32,261 bases of DNA from Terriglobales bacterium (GTDB taxonomy: Bacteria > Acidobacteriota > Terriglobia > Terriglobales > Acidobacteriaceae). Of this stretch, positions 14,190 through 22,203 are shown piece by piece. Each line of letters begins with the position of its first letter. Position 1 is the first letter of the stretch. Position numbers and translations under genes: made by a program. Where the stretch lies: the NCBI GenBank assembly GCA_030038475.1, contig JASHOU010000117.1:1-32261 (forward strand), in the 5' to 3' direction. The notes under the pieces were generated by a model, which did no database searches, had not been told where the DNA came from, and saw nothing but the letters and a program-made list of their open reading frames with translations.

Positions 14190-16421
14190 ATGCGCGGATA
14201 CGCTCCCATCTTCTTGCCGATATTGGCTGTTCTTTGCTCCGTTTTTACATTCGCGCAGCCTGGCTCTCCCCGTGCCGTAATCGCCAAGGCGATCGACGAG
14301 TTCCAACTGGTTACGCTGAGCGGCAACACTACGCCCGCGGCGCTCGATCCGGAAAACGATCGCGGTGCGGTGGCCGATAACTTCTTTTTCGATCACTTAC
14401 TGCTCACGCTCAAACGCGCGCCGGAAACCGAAGCGCAGCTCGTCAAACTGATTGACGAAATGCACGATCCGCAATCGCCTCAATTCCATCGCTGGCTGAC
14501 TCCGCAGCAGCTTGGCGAGCGTTTCGCCGCTGCGCCGCAGGACCGAGCAACTGTGGAGCGATGGCTTCAGTCGCACGGGTTTTCTATCAACCGCATTTAC
14601 AACAATGGATTGCTCGTCGATTTCTCCGGCACGGCGGGCGAAATCCGTGAAACCTTCCGCACGGAAATTCACAATCTGGTTTTGCCGAACGGCGAGCAAC
14701 ACATCGCCAATATGAGCGATCCTGAGATTCCCGCCGCGCTGGTGCCGGCCATCGAAGGCGTTGCCTCGCTGCACGACTTCCGACCGAAGCCACACATGTT
14801 TCGACTAGGTCCGGTTTCTTACAATTCCATAACGCACGAATGGCATCCTCGCTTCAACGTCAAATTTCAGGGAGGCACCTTCCACACCGTTAGCCCCTAC
14901 GACTTTGACATCATCTATAACGTGCTGCCGCTCTGGCAGCGTGGATATACTGGCCAGGGAGTAACGATTGCCACGGTTGAAGATTCCAACCTCGCCCACC
15001 CATCCGATTGGCACGCTTTTCGCGACACCTTCGGGCTGAAGAGTTTTAAGGACGCGACCTTCAAGCAGATTTATCCCAGCTGCTCGAACCCCGGCCAAAA
15101 CGGAGACGAAATCGAAGCCGCGCTTGACGTTGAGTGGGCGAGCGTGGCCGCACCTGACGCCAACATTGAACTTTCCGCCTGCGCAAATTCTCACGGCGTC
15201 TCCGGACTGGATCTCGCAATCCTGAATCTGCTCGATCTGGAACCGCCCGATATCATCTCCGACAGTTACGGCCTGTGCGAGACCATTACCGGCCAAACTG
15301 AAATCGCGCTCGAGAATCGCGAAGCGCAGATCGCTACGGCCCTGGGTACAACTTTTTTCATCGCGCAAGGCGACACGGGCGCCGACGAGTGCTCGCCCGA
15401 CGAGGGCTACCTGTCGCATCTCGGCCTCAACAGCGGCGACAACACGGCTTCGGCTTACGCGGTTGACGTCGGCGGCACCGATTTCATGGCGCAGTACAAC
15501 CAGGATGTTTATGGCGTTCCGGTCAGCGACTATTGGAGCGCGAAAAACAATCCCCAAACCAAGGCTTCCGCGCTGTCTTATATTCCCGAAATTCCCTGGA
15601 ACGATGGCTGCACCAGCGAGCTCATCTACACCGATCCCGTAGAAGCATCCGGCAGTTACTCGCAGTCATACGGCTCCTCAGGCTTCTGTAACTCGAAACT
15701 CGGCAGGAAGTATTTCAAATATTCTGTCGGCGGAAGTGGCGGGCCGAGCACCTGCTTCACGGGCAAGCCGGAAATTCGCGGCGTGGTTGGCGGAACCTGC
15801 CAGGGCAATCCCAAGCCTTCGTATCAAACCGGCGTTCCGGGCATTCCTAATGATGGCGAGCGCGATCAGCCCGATCTTTCGCTGTTTGCCGCAGATGGCG
15901 TCTGGGGCAGTTTTCTCGTCGAATGCATGTCAGATAAAAACGAAGGCGGCGCTCCCTGCACGGCGAAGAACGACGCGCTACTTGAAGGCGGAGGCGGCAC
16001 ATCGTTCTCTTCGCCCGCGATGGCCGGCATTCAAGCCCTCATCGATCAGAAGAATGGTCGTCAGGGAAATATTAATTACGTGCTCTATCCGCTGGCCGCA
16101 AACCAGTTCGCAACGCTCGGAGCCGCGGCCTGCAACGCCAGTCAAACCAGCGGCGGATTGCCCAACCCAGCTTGCGTCTTCAACGACGTTCAAGCGGGAG
16201 ACATGGATATTCCTTGCAACCAAAACCCGAAATACTTCTCGTACGACTGCTACGGTGACGGGACCGACATTATCGGCGAGCTTTCTACATCGTCCAGTTC
16301 GAGCGAGCCCGCGTACCCCGCGACCGTCGGCTACGACCTGGCGACTGGGCTCGGATCAGTGAATGCCACAAACCTGTTCGATGCCTGGCCAAGTAATGAT
16401 CGATCTAAGGGCGATCAGTAA
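14190..16421 (+). CDS. Secreted S53-family (sedolisin/kumamolisin-like) serine-carboxyl peptidase
   Basis: 743 aa from the ATG at 14190, with a GGAGG ribosome site 7 nt upstream. Signal peptide about 1-23 (YAPIFLPILAVLCSVFTFAQ). Residues about 40-190 are the activation prodomain (HRWLTPQQLGERF, then VERWLQSHGFSI). The catalytic domain has Glu309 and Asp313 (EAALD), the oxyanion Asp395 in AQGDTGAD, and nucleophile Ser605 in GGGGTSFSSPAMAGI. A C-terminal calcium-site pattern (NDVQAGDMDIPC, then YDLATGLGSVN) is also present. All catalytic residues of the family are retained. S53 enzymes are exported acid proteases, cleaved from their propeptide on acidification, and are common in acidophilic soil bacteria. 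Monocistronic; divergent from infC with about 140 bp between start sites. Confidence 0.95.
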   Translation: MRGYAPIFLPILAVLCSVFTFAQPGSPRAVIAKAIDEFQLVTLSGNTTPAALDPENDRGAVADNFFFDHLLLTLKRAPETEAQLVKLIDEMHDPQSPQFHRWLTPQQLGERFAAAPQDRATVERWLQSHGFSINRIYNNGLLVDFSGTAGEIRETFRTEIHNLVLPNGEQHIANMSDPEIPAALVPAIEGVASLHDFRPKPHMFRLGPVSYNSITHEWHPRFNVKFQGGTFHTVSPYDFDIIYNVLPLWQRGYTGQGVTIATVEDSNLAHPSDWHAFRDTFGLKSFKDATFKQIYPSCSNPGQNGDEIEAALDVEWASVAAPDANIELSACANSHGVSGLDLAILNLLDLEPPDIISDSYGLCETITGQTEIALENREAQIATALGTTFFIAQGDTGADECSPDEGYLSHLGLNSGDNTASAYAVDVGGTDFMAQYNQDVYGVPVSDYWSAKNNPQTKASALSYIPEIPWNDGCTSELIYTDPVEASGSYSQSYGSSGFCNSKLGRKYFKYSVGGSGGPSTCFTGKPEIRGVVGGTCQGNPKPSYQTGVPGIPNDGERDQPDLSLFAADGVWGSFLVECMSDKNEGGAPCTAKNDALLEGGGGTSFSSPAMAGIQALIDQKNGRQGNINYVLYPLAANQFATLGAAACNASQTSGGLPNPACVFNDVQAGDMDIPCNQNPKYFSYDCYGDGTDIIGELSTSSSSSEPAYPATVGYDLATGLGSVNATNLFDAWPSNDRSKGDQ

Positions 16422-16451
16422 GGTGAATGGGTTGTCATTTGGATGTTCTTA

Positions 16452-16474
16452 GGACGCTCTCGAGCGGAGCGTCC
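16452..16474. terminator. Hairpin between convergent S53 and AMIN genes
   Basis: GGACGCTC (16452-16459) and GAGCGTCC (16467-16474) form a perfect 8-bp stem with a 7-nt loop, 30 nt after the protease stop and 28 nt after the convergent gene's stop. No U-run on the plus strand; on the minus strand TAAGAAC follows. Likely a weak bidirectional terminator. Confidence 0.5.
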
Positions 16475-16502
16475 GTAAGTGGAGCCGGGTTAGCTGGGTT
16501 AG

Positions 16503-17477
16503 TTATTGGGATTCGCGGCGGGTAAGGATCACGCTCTCCAGCGCCTTCTCATTGCCTACAAAAATAAAGTTGTAGGGCGAGCCATTGAGCAACGTTGCCA
16601 GTACCTCGCGCGCCGGAGCGGGACCGAGATCGGCGACGACTTCTTCCTGCTCCGCGCCCGCCGGAATGGCAATCTCAGCTTGCGTCTGACGCTGCACCTC
16701 GAACAGGATTCGCGCGAGCGTGGCTTTATCGGCGTGAATACGCAGCATCCCGTTGACATAGGTCACAGCCAGAGGCGGTTGCAGCGGCGCTTCATTGGTC
16801 AAGATGGGGGTCGCGATGGGCGCGGCGGCAGGAACCGGGATAACCGTGGCGGGAGACACAGCACTGGGGATTTTGGCCGATGTGATCGACGCGGCGGAGG
16901 CGAGCGAAGCATTCTGAAGCTTAATGGCAGGCACAGACGTGAGGCTGGCCTTGGCTAGGCCGGGATTCGAAACAGTCGCATTTCGCGCGTCGGCGACGGC
17001 AGGGTGATTTTGCTCGTTTGAATCGATCGGACCGAGCTTCACCACAATCGCGTTACCGATGGTCGCGATCCGGTACGACTGCGGTTCGGCCAAATCGAGC
17101 ACGACACGGGTGATGGGAGGGTCGCGAAAAAACAGTCCGGTGCGAACGCGTTTCAGGGCGCCGCGATTGACCTGAAGTGCGCGCAGTTCCGCGGAAGGCA
17201 GCGCGCCGGGAAAGTCGACGACGATGCGGTCGGGATCGGCGATGGCTTCGGTGTCGGGTGCGACCGGCGCTCCGGAAGTTTGTATTTCCACTTCCAAGGC
17301 AGCCCCGGTTCCGCGGACGAGCACATGCTGAACGTAAGGACTGGACGAAACGGCTTGGGCGCGGGTAGTTGGCTGGTTCTGCCTCTGGACCTGATTTTGC
17401 GATGGCTGCGCCTGGGCCGGCGCGGAGGGCAATGCAGCCACAACCAGAAGAGCACCGAAATAGCAAATTCTTGACAT
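16503..17477 (-). CDS. Exported AMIN-domain protein with STN-like C-terminus
   Basis: 324 aa. Signal peptide (YFGALLVVAALPSAPAQAQ) then a Gln-rich linker. Residues about 48-152 match the AMIN domain: beta-rich, VRGTGAALEVEIQTSG, then DRIVVDFPGA and TRVVLDLAEPQSYRIATIGNAIVVKL. This domain targets AmiC and PilQ to the septum or peptidoglycan. An Ala/Pro/Ser/Thr-rich linker follows (about 160-235). Residues about 240-320 resemble the short secretin/TonB N-terminal (STN) fold: LRIHADKATLARILFEVQRQT, then PAREVLATLLNGSPYNFIFV. The secretin barrel of PilQ is absent, so this is a periplasmic accessory of a type IV pilus or cell-wall system rather than a secretin. No pil genes are adjacent. Confidence 0.78.
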   Translation of the reverse strand: MSRICYFGALLVVAALPSAPAQAQPSQNQVQRQNQPTTRAQAVSSSPYVQHVLVRGTGAALEVEIQTSGAPVAPDTEAIADPDRIVVDFPGALPSAELRALQVNRGALKRVRTGLFFRDPPITRVVLDLAEPQSYRIATIGNAIVVKLGPIDSNEQNHPAVADARNATVSNPGLAKASLTSVPAIKLQNASLASAASITSAKIPSAVSPATVIPVPAAAPIATPILTNEAPLQPPLAVTYVNGMLRIHADKATLARILFEVQRQTQAEIAIPAGAEQEEVVADLGPAPAREVLATLLNGSPYNFIFVGNEKALESVILTRRESQ

Positions 17478-17546
17478 TGGGCTCTGAGCAGAGTCTAGCA
17501 GTTGCCGGACCGCGAGGCCGCATCAGAAGTCGTAGTACTAATTGCT

Positions 17547-17608
17547 AAGTCAATACATCGGGCGTGGGAGCAGTGGGCAGGTTTCGGAACCTGCCCCACT
17601 ACTGACTT
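17547..17608. other. Long imperfect hairpin downstream of the CDGSH gene
   Basis: AGTGGGCAGGTT (17572-17583), loop TCGG, and AACCTGCCCCACT (17588-17600) form a 12-bp stem with one bulged C. Outer words AAGTCA (17547-17552) and TGACTT (17603-17608) extend the symmetry. A UUCG-like TCGG tetraloop suggests a stable RNA hairpin. It sits in the 221-bp gap between the AMIN and CDGSH genes (17478-17698) and may end the CDGSH transcript, although no U-run follows. Confidence 0.5.
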
Positions 17609-17698
17609 GGCGGAAATCTGAGAAAGTCCGAAGTTCGGAAGCGGAAATATAGGAGTTCGACGAAACGTACGGAACCATCCTTAAGGTGCGGTTGGCCT

Positions 17699-17971
17699 CT
17701 AAGGCGTAGTCGGCGTCTTGACGGCCGTATCGGCCACAGGGGTTTCGGTCGAGGATGGCACCTTGACCATATCGGGCGCCTCAAAATCAATCTTGTGCGT
17801 GCCGTCGCAGAAAGGCCGATTGGCAGAATCACCGCAGCGGCAGAGGGAAAACGCCGTCTTGCCCGTCAGATCGTACTTGTTGCCCTCGACATCGACCAGT
17901 TCGACGAGGTTGTCGGGGTCCTCTACGCGCAAAGGACCATTTGGGCGCACTGTAATTCTGACTTTCGGCAT
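17699..17971 (-). CDS. CDGSH iron-sulfur domain protein
   Basis: 90 aa from the ATG at 17971, which has a GGAGG ribosome site 4 nt upstream; an ATG ten codons earlier (18001) is less likely. The single CDGSH motif is complete: Cys44, Cys46, Cys55 and His59 in CRCGDSANRPFCDGTH, which ligate a [2Fe-2S] cluster. The N-terminal part (VRITVRPNGPLRVE, then NKYDLTGKTAFSL) is the usual prokaryotic single-motif form. The C-terminal roughly 25 residues are a Thr/Pro/Val tail. No signal peptide, so cytoplasmic; a redox or cluster-transfer role is known for the family but not specified here. Monocistronic as far as visible. Confidence 0.92.
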   Translation of the reverse strand: MPKVRITVRPNGPLRVEDPDNLVELVDVEGNKYDLTGKTAFSLCRCGDSANRPFCDGTHKIDFEAPDMVKVPSSTETPVADTAVKTPTTP

Positions 17972-18027
17972 CGAGCCTCCGGGAAAGTGAATCGTCTTCA
18001 ACTATTGTACAGAAGAAGAAGTTTCGA

Positions 18028-18118
18028 GTTCCCAGGTCCCCAGTTAATCAAGCTCGCACTGATTATGTCGGCTTTGATGTTTCTACTGAGAACTGGCAAC
18101 TGAGAACTAGGAACTGGT
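18028..18118. repeat. Short degenerate repeats (ACTGAGAACT-type) after the ydcF-like gene
   Basis: The run CTGAGAACTGG, CAACTGAGAACT, AGGAACTGG at about 18086-18117, and an inverted cousin CCCAGGTCCCCAGTT at about 18034-18048, occupy the 147-bp gap between the ydcF-like and CDGSH genes. Similar to the spacers in the infC operon. No gene visible. Confidence 0.45.
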
Positions 18119-18700
18119 TTACCGCCAGCGGTCCACAGCCTCATACACCAGGATCTTTGACCACTCGTTCAACGTTTCTTTGGCCCATTCGCGGTTCGTC
18201 CACCAGGCATCGCCGAAAACTCCGGGGCCCCGAGCCGCACCGACGCTGATCTGGTACTGCGGCAAGCGATGGCGAAAAATCATGCGCGCGCGGCGCGTGT
18301 GAAAGTCGGAGGTCACGATCAAAACCCGATGAGCGCCCAAGGGTTCGAGGCAACGGCTCACATCGGCGGCCTCTTCGAAAGTCGAGAAGCCAAGGATCGG
18401 ACAGACGGAGATGCGACTGGCTTCGGGAAGGCTGTTGATGTATCTCTGCGCGATCTCGGTCAGCCGCTGATCGTAGACCACAACTCGGGGTTCGGCATCG
18501 AAGAATGCGCGCGGCGCGAACCCCTGCCGCAGCAGCACGAGCGCGTGGGAGGGACGAACGTTGGTTTCACCCGCCACCACGACAATCACGTCAGCCTTTT
18601 CCGGTTCATCCACCACCAACAGATGTGCAGCTTGGGTGGCAAAAACAAAAATGAGAACAACGATCAAGGAAACAATGACGAATCGCCGGCGAAATCGCAT
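18119..18700 (-). CDS. YdcF/SanA-family (DUF218) membrane-anchored protein
   Basis: 193 aa. A single N-terminal membrane anchor (RRFVIVSLIVVLIFVFATQAA) places the rest in the periplasm. The DUF218 fold is recognisable from the first strand ADVIVVVAGE and a Rossmann-like alternation, plus the signature VLIVTSDFHTRRARMIFRHRL (Ser-Asp-x-His-x-x-R region). Family members (SanA, ElyC, YdcF) affect envelope integrity and peptidoglycan or lipid carrier metabolism; the reaction is not settled. The ATG at 18700 lacks a strong ribosome site. Divergent from the UDP-sugar dehydrogenase gene, with 161 bp between the two starts. Confidence 0.85.
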   Translation of the reverse strand: MRFRRRFVIVSLIVVLIFVFATQAAHLLVVDEPEKADVIVVVAGETNVRPSHALVLLRQGFAPRAFFDAEPRVVVYDQRLTEIAQRYINSLPEASRISVCPILGFSTFEEAADVSRCLEPLGAHRVLIVTSDFHTRRARMIFRHRLPQYQISVGAARGPGVFGDAWWTNREWAKETLNEWSKILVYEAVDRWR

Positions 18701-18821
18701 ATGATTCGCATACTACTAAGGAAAGGCTGGAGTCGTACGACTGAGTAATCAAGATCGCAACCGGCTGAAGGTACTTGGCTGCGAAAGCCTTGTGAATCGC
18801 ACGTTTGCTGCCGCGCCCGCA

Positions 18822-18849
18822 TTTGCGGCAGGAAGCCAGATGCTAGAAT
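18822..18849 (+). promoter_or_regulatory. Candidate promoter of the UDP-sugar dehydrogenase gene
   Basis: TAGAAT (18844-18849) is a 5 of 6 match to a -10 and TTTGCG (18822-18827) lies 16 nt upstream as a poor -35. The predicted start would leave a leader of only about 6 nt before the ATG, consistent with the lack of a clear ribosome site. Low confidence. Confidence 0.3.
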
Positions 18850-18861
18850 TATTGCTGCATT

Positions 18862-20220
18862 ATGACTACTCACGCCACCGCTTCCTCTTTATTTACCGAA
18901 TTGCAGGCCCGCATCGAGGCGCGCCAGGCTAAGGTTGGAATTATCGGCTTGGGCTATGTGGGATTGCCGCTGGCCTTGCTCTATAGCGAGCAGAGATTTC
19001 CCGTCACCGGTTTCGATATCGATCGGCGAAAGGTCGACACTCTGGCCAGCGGAGGAAGCTACATTTTTCGCATAACGCCGGCGGAAATCGGCGCGGCGAA
19101 AGCCAATGGCTTTCAAGCCACGACCGACTATTCGCAAATCACGGCCATGGACGCGATCATCATCTGCGTCCCCACGCCGCTCAACGAATATCACGAGCCC
19201 GATCTCAGTTACATTACCAACACGGCACATGCGGTTGCGCCCCATCTCCGCACCGGCCAGATTGTCATCCTTGAGAGCACGACCTACCCCGGAACGACCG
19301 AAGAGGTTCTGATTCCAATTCTGGAAAAAGAAAACAAGGAAGGATTGAAGGCTTCCCGCGGGGGCGCAGCCGGTGATAAGGATTTCTGGGTCGCGTTTTC
19401 GCCCGAGCGCGAAGATCCTGGCAACACGCAAGTGGCGCGTCAAGACATCCCCAAGGTGATCGGCGGACTCGACGCTCAGGCCAGCGCCATCGCCGCTGCG
19501 CTTTACGGTTCTATCTTTCGCCGCACCGTTCCAGTTTCCTCGCCAGCAGCGGCGGAGATGACGAAACTGCTCGAGAACATCTATCGCTGCGTCAACATCG
19601 CGCTCGTCAACGAACTGAAGATGCTCTGCCTGCGCATGAACCTCAACATCTGGGAGATTATCGACGCGGCCGCCACCAAGCCGTTCGGCTTCCACCCCTT
19701 TTATCCCGGGCCGGGCTTGGGCGGACACTGCATTCCGGTCGATCCTTTTTATCTTTCCTGGAAGGCGAAGGAATTCGATTTTCGCACCCGTTTCATTGAA
19801 CTGGCCGGCGAGATCAACGTCGCCATGCCCTACAACGTGATCGCTTCGACCATCTCCGCGCTCAACCGAAGGAAAAAGTCGATCAACGGATCGAAGGTTC
19901 TGGTTCTCGGCGTTGCCTATAAGAAAGACATCGACGATCTGCGCGAATCGCCCGCGTTAACGATTATCGAGCTGCTGCAAAAAGAGGGAGCTGAGGTCAG
20001 TTACAACGATCCTTATTTTCCCTTCGTCGGACGCGGGCGAAAGTATGATCTACAAATGAAGAGCGCATCGCTCGATAATCTCGGCCAATACGATTGCGTC
20101 CTCATCGTCACCGATCACTCCGACTACGATTACAAGAAGATTGTGAACGAAGCCAAGCTGGTGGTCGATTCGCGCAACGCTACGCGCGGCATCAAGAGTG
20201 ACAAGATAGTGCACTGCTAG
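18862..20220 (+). CDS. Nucleotide-sugar dehydrogenase (UDP-GlcNAc/UDP-ManNAc/UDP-Glc 6-dehydrogenase, WbpA/WecC-like)
   Basis: 452 aa, the usual length. N-terminal Rossmann domain with VGIIGLGYVGLP (NAD binding) and the acidic end of strand 2, TGFDIDRRKV. Central helix with the substrate-binding pattern KLLENIYRCVNIALVNELKMLC. Catalytic thiol Cys290 in GPGLGGHCIPVDP. C-terminal UDP-binding domain (VLVLGVAYKKDIDDLRESPAL). It oxidises the C6 hydroxyl of a UDP-sugar to the uronate in two NAD-dependent steps, for capsule, O-antigen or exopolysaccharide. The FHPFYPGPGLGGHC block is typical of the WbpA/WecC group acting on N-acetyl sugars rather than UDP-glucose, but the substrate cannot be fixed from sequence. 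No glycosyltransferase neighbours in the window. Confidence 0.95.
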   Translation: MTTHATASSLFTELQARIEARQAKVGIIGLGYVGLPLALLYSEQRFPVTGFDIDRRKVDTLASGGSYIFRITPAEIGAAKANGFQATTDYSQITAMDAIIICVPTPLNEYHEPDLSYITNTAHAVAPHLRTGQIVILESTTYPGTTEEVLIPILEKENKEGLKASRGGAAGDKDFWVAFSPEREDPGNTQVARQDIPKVIGGLDAQASAIAAALYGSIFRRTVPVSSPAAAEMTKLLENIYRCVNIALVNELKMLCLRMNLNIWEIIDAAATKPFGFHPFYPGPGLGGHCIPVDPFYLSWKAKEFDFRTRFIELAGEINVAMPYNVIASTISALNRRKKSINGSKVLVLGVAYKKDIDDLRESPALTIIELLQKEGAEVSYNDPYFPFVGRGRKYDLQMKSASLDNLGQYDCVLIVTDHSDYDYKKIVNEAKLVVDSRNATRGIKSDKIVHC

Positions 20221-20277
20221 GGTTCGCGCGTGGCCGCGCCCAGAGCAGTTTCGCAGAAAAACAGAATGGCATGAAAA

Positions 20278-20309
20278 GGGCGTCCCGTTGCCTTATCGCT
20301 GGGACGCCC
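20278..20309 (-). terminator. Intrinsic terminator between convergent genes, oriented minus
   Basis: GGGCGTCCC (20278-20286) and GGGACGCCC (20301-20309) form a perfect 9-bp GC stem with a 14-nt loop. Read on the minus strand the stem is followed by TTTTC, so it terminates the 20340-20960 gene. It may also slow plus-strand transcription of the dehydrogenase gene. Confidence 0.8.
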
Positions 20310-20339
20310 GTATCGATTACGCCGCAGTAAACCTAACTC

Positions 20340-20960
20340 TTAATCCTTGCTCGGTTTCTTCGGCGTCAAATCGCAGGCTTGCCGGACGCCATCGAGATTC
20401 AGTCCCGCAGGAGAAAACTCAGCGATCTGGCGGCCGCTGCGCGTGGGAAGCGCGATGTTGAAAATCTGCGCGCCGATCATGCCGCGAACCGTTCCCTTAT
20501 CCATAGAGAGGAAGTGACCGCGCATCCAGTTCCAACCCTTGAAGTAGTGCACGTCGTCGACTCGAACCTCGACTTCCAGCTGGGGCTGACCCCACCAGCC
20601 GGGGCGGTTCGGCGGAGGCAGCCGGACGCCGGGATTGAAATCGCCGAGCTTGAGCTTGCCGTTGCTGCAATAGAGATTGACGCGGGGTTTGTATTCGGAA
20701 TCTTCCTTGAAATAGTTGTTGGATTGAAGTTCAAAACGCACCTTGTGCGCACCGGTCATCTTATCGGTGGAGGTGAACTCGAGCCAGTTTCCGCCGACGT
20801 TGATGCCATCCGATTCGCCCTGATACGGGCTCATAGCGCCGGTTTGCGCGGAAGCGAAGGCCGCGGCAGCCAGCACAAAAATTGCCAGCAAAAATAGAAA
20901 AGACGCGGCTTTCGCCCTCCACGGCGAAGCCACTTGCTTAGACGAGTGCGATGCTTTCAA
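20340..20960 (-). CDS. Secreted protein of unknown function
   Basis: 206 aa from a TTG at 20960, preceded at 5 nt by GGAGG (20966-20970); an ATG at 20993 without a ribosome site would add 11 residues. The signal peptide is clear (AASFLFLLAIFVLAAAAFASAQ), so the protein is exported. The mature part is probably beta-rich: NWLEFTSTDKMTGAHKVRFELQSNN, then a short Cys-containing strand (VNLYCSNGKLKLGDFNPG), a Pro/Trp segment (NRPGWWGQPQLEVEVRVDD) and GRQIAEFSPAGLNLDGVRQACDL. Two Cys could form a disulfide. The D-M ... LYCSNGK layout is faintly like TagO/VasI-type proteins but too weak to name. A -10-like TACAAT at 21003-20998 may be its promoter. Next to, and co-directional with, the PHA genes but separated from them. 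Confidence 0.75.
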   Translation of the reverse strand: MKASHSSKQVASPWRAKAASFLFLLAIFVLAAAAFASAQTGAMSPYQGESDGINVGGNWLEFTSTDKMTGAHKVRFELQSNNYFKEDSEYKPRVNLYCSNGKLKLGDFNPGVRLPPPNRPGWWGQPQLEVEVRVDDVHYFKGWNWMRGHFLSMDKGTVRGMIGAQIFNIALPTRSGRQIAEFSPAGLNLDGVRQACDLTPKKPSKD

Positions 20961-21133
20961 GGTTTCCTCCGGACACTTCTCCAAACAATACACCTACATT
21001 GTATTGAACCCGAAAGCCTGCAAAAAGTTGTCTGAGGATGTTCCTGTAGATTGGTGTAAAGATTTGTCTGGTCTTAATGCGGGTGAGACGGTGCTGCTAC
21101 AGTTCGGGAGTGTTGAGATAAGAAGCGCAAACG

Positions 21134-22201
21134 CTACTTGGAGCGCGCTGCGAGCCAGCCATTGATATGCGGCCAAGTGAGCTTGTTGGCGCCGCTCCCG
21201 GCCATGATTCCGATGTGGCCGCCGGGAACGCTGAAAAGCTCTTTGTCCGGGCTGCTGACCTTCGACATAACCGCCTTCGACTGGCAGGGCGGAGTGATGT
21301 GATCGCCTTCGGCAATTACGGTGAGCAGGTTGGCGCGAATCCGGCTCAGATCGACGCGTTCCCCGCGGATGATCATCTCTCCGCGCATCAGGCGGTCGTT
21401 GCGGTAGAGATCGACGATGAGCTGGCGGAAAACGCCACCGGCGAGCGGAATGTTGTCCGTGACCCAGGTATTCATGGCTTGCCACGCCTCGATGACATGA
21501 GGGTTATCGAGGTTGTCCCAGAGCTTGAGATAGTTGACGACGTAATTCTCCACCGGCTTGAGCGCGCGGGCGCCGTAATCGATCATTTCGCCCGGCATGT
21601 TGCCAAATGCCGCCAAGACCTTGTCGACATCGAAATACCGCTCGTCTGTCCAGCGAGCGAAGGTGATGGCTTGTTTGTCGGAGAAGTCGAGCGGAGCGGT
21701 CAACAAAATCAGATTGCGCAAGCCGTCATCGGGCCGAAGCGCAGAATAAATCGTAGTGAGAATGGCGCCGATGCACCAACCCAACATGCTGAATTCTTCC
21801 ACGCCCGCAATTGACTTTAACTTGCGGATGGCGCGCGGCATATATTCGAGGGTATAGTCGTCGAACTTGAGATTCGTATCCTCAGGGCCGGGAGCTCCCC
21901 AATCGAGCAAGTAAAGATCATAGCCTTGCTTGACCATGAATTCGACAAAGCTGTGACCGGGTCGAAGATCGAGAATGTAAGGGCGGTTCATCAGCGCGAA
22001 CACGAGCAGCAGCGGAACTGGATGGCGTTTTTCTGCGGGAACGACGGGAATGTAGCGATAGACGCGCGCCTTGTTGAGCGCCCAGACCAGCTCTTTGGGA
22101 GTTTGCGCGATCACGGTTCGCGTCGTGACCGCTTTGTTGAACGCCGTTAACTTTTCTACCAAGTCCGTAACCGGGTCGGAGATCATTGCAGCCTCTGGCA
22201 T
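21134..22201 (-). CDS. phaC: Class III polyhydroxyalkanoate synthase, catalytic subunit PhaC
   Basis: 355 aa, the class III length. The enzyme polymerises (R)-3-hydroxyacyl-CoA into PHA on the granule surface. An alpha/beta hydrolase fold with the lipase-like box GWCIG places nucleophile Cys143; Asp300 (EGDHITPP) and His329 (GGHIGIMAG) complete the triad, almost the same numbering as in Allochromatium class III PhaC (149/302/331). Other family blocks are RPYILDLRPGHSFVEFMVKQG-like sequence near residue 73, YDLYLLDWGAPGPED, and WDNLDNPH. Class III synthases need PhaE; the phaE-like gene ends 2 nt before this ATG, so the two are translationally coupled. Preferred substrates are short-chain, but this cannot be read directly. 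Confidence 0.96.
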   Translation of the reverse strand: MPEAAMISDPVTDLVEKLTAFNKAVTTRTVIAQTPKELVWALNKARVYRYIPVVPAEKRHPVPLLLVFALMNRPYILDLRPGHSFVEFMVKQGYDLYLLDWGAPGPEDTNLKFDDYTLEYMPRAIRKLKSIAGVEEFSMLGWCIGAILTTIYSALRPDDGLRNLILLTAPLDFSDKQAITFARWTDERYFDVDKVLAAFGNMPGEMIDYGARALKPVENYVVNYLKLWDNLDNPHVIEAWQAMNTWVTDNIPLAGGVFRQLIVDLYRNDRLMRGEMIIRGERVDLSRIRANLLTVIAEGDHITPPCQSKAVMSKVSSPDKELFSVPGGHIGIMAGSGANKLTWPHINGWLAARSK

Positions 22202-22203
22202 GG

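Noticed and set aside
14805-15557. A 250-codon minus-strand frame
   Set aside because: Antisense to the S53 protease with all catalytic residues on the other strand.
16506-16958. 150-codon plus-strand frame
   Set aside because: Antisense to the AMIN/STN protein; Arg/Gly-rich without a motif.
18854-18864. ATTGCTGCATT before the UDP-sugar dehydrogenase gene, resembling half of the PHA operator
   Set aside because: Only a half site without a GCAG partner; probably chance.
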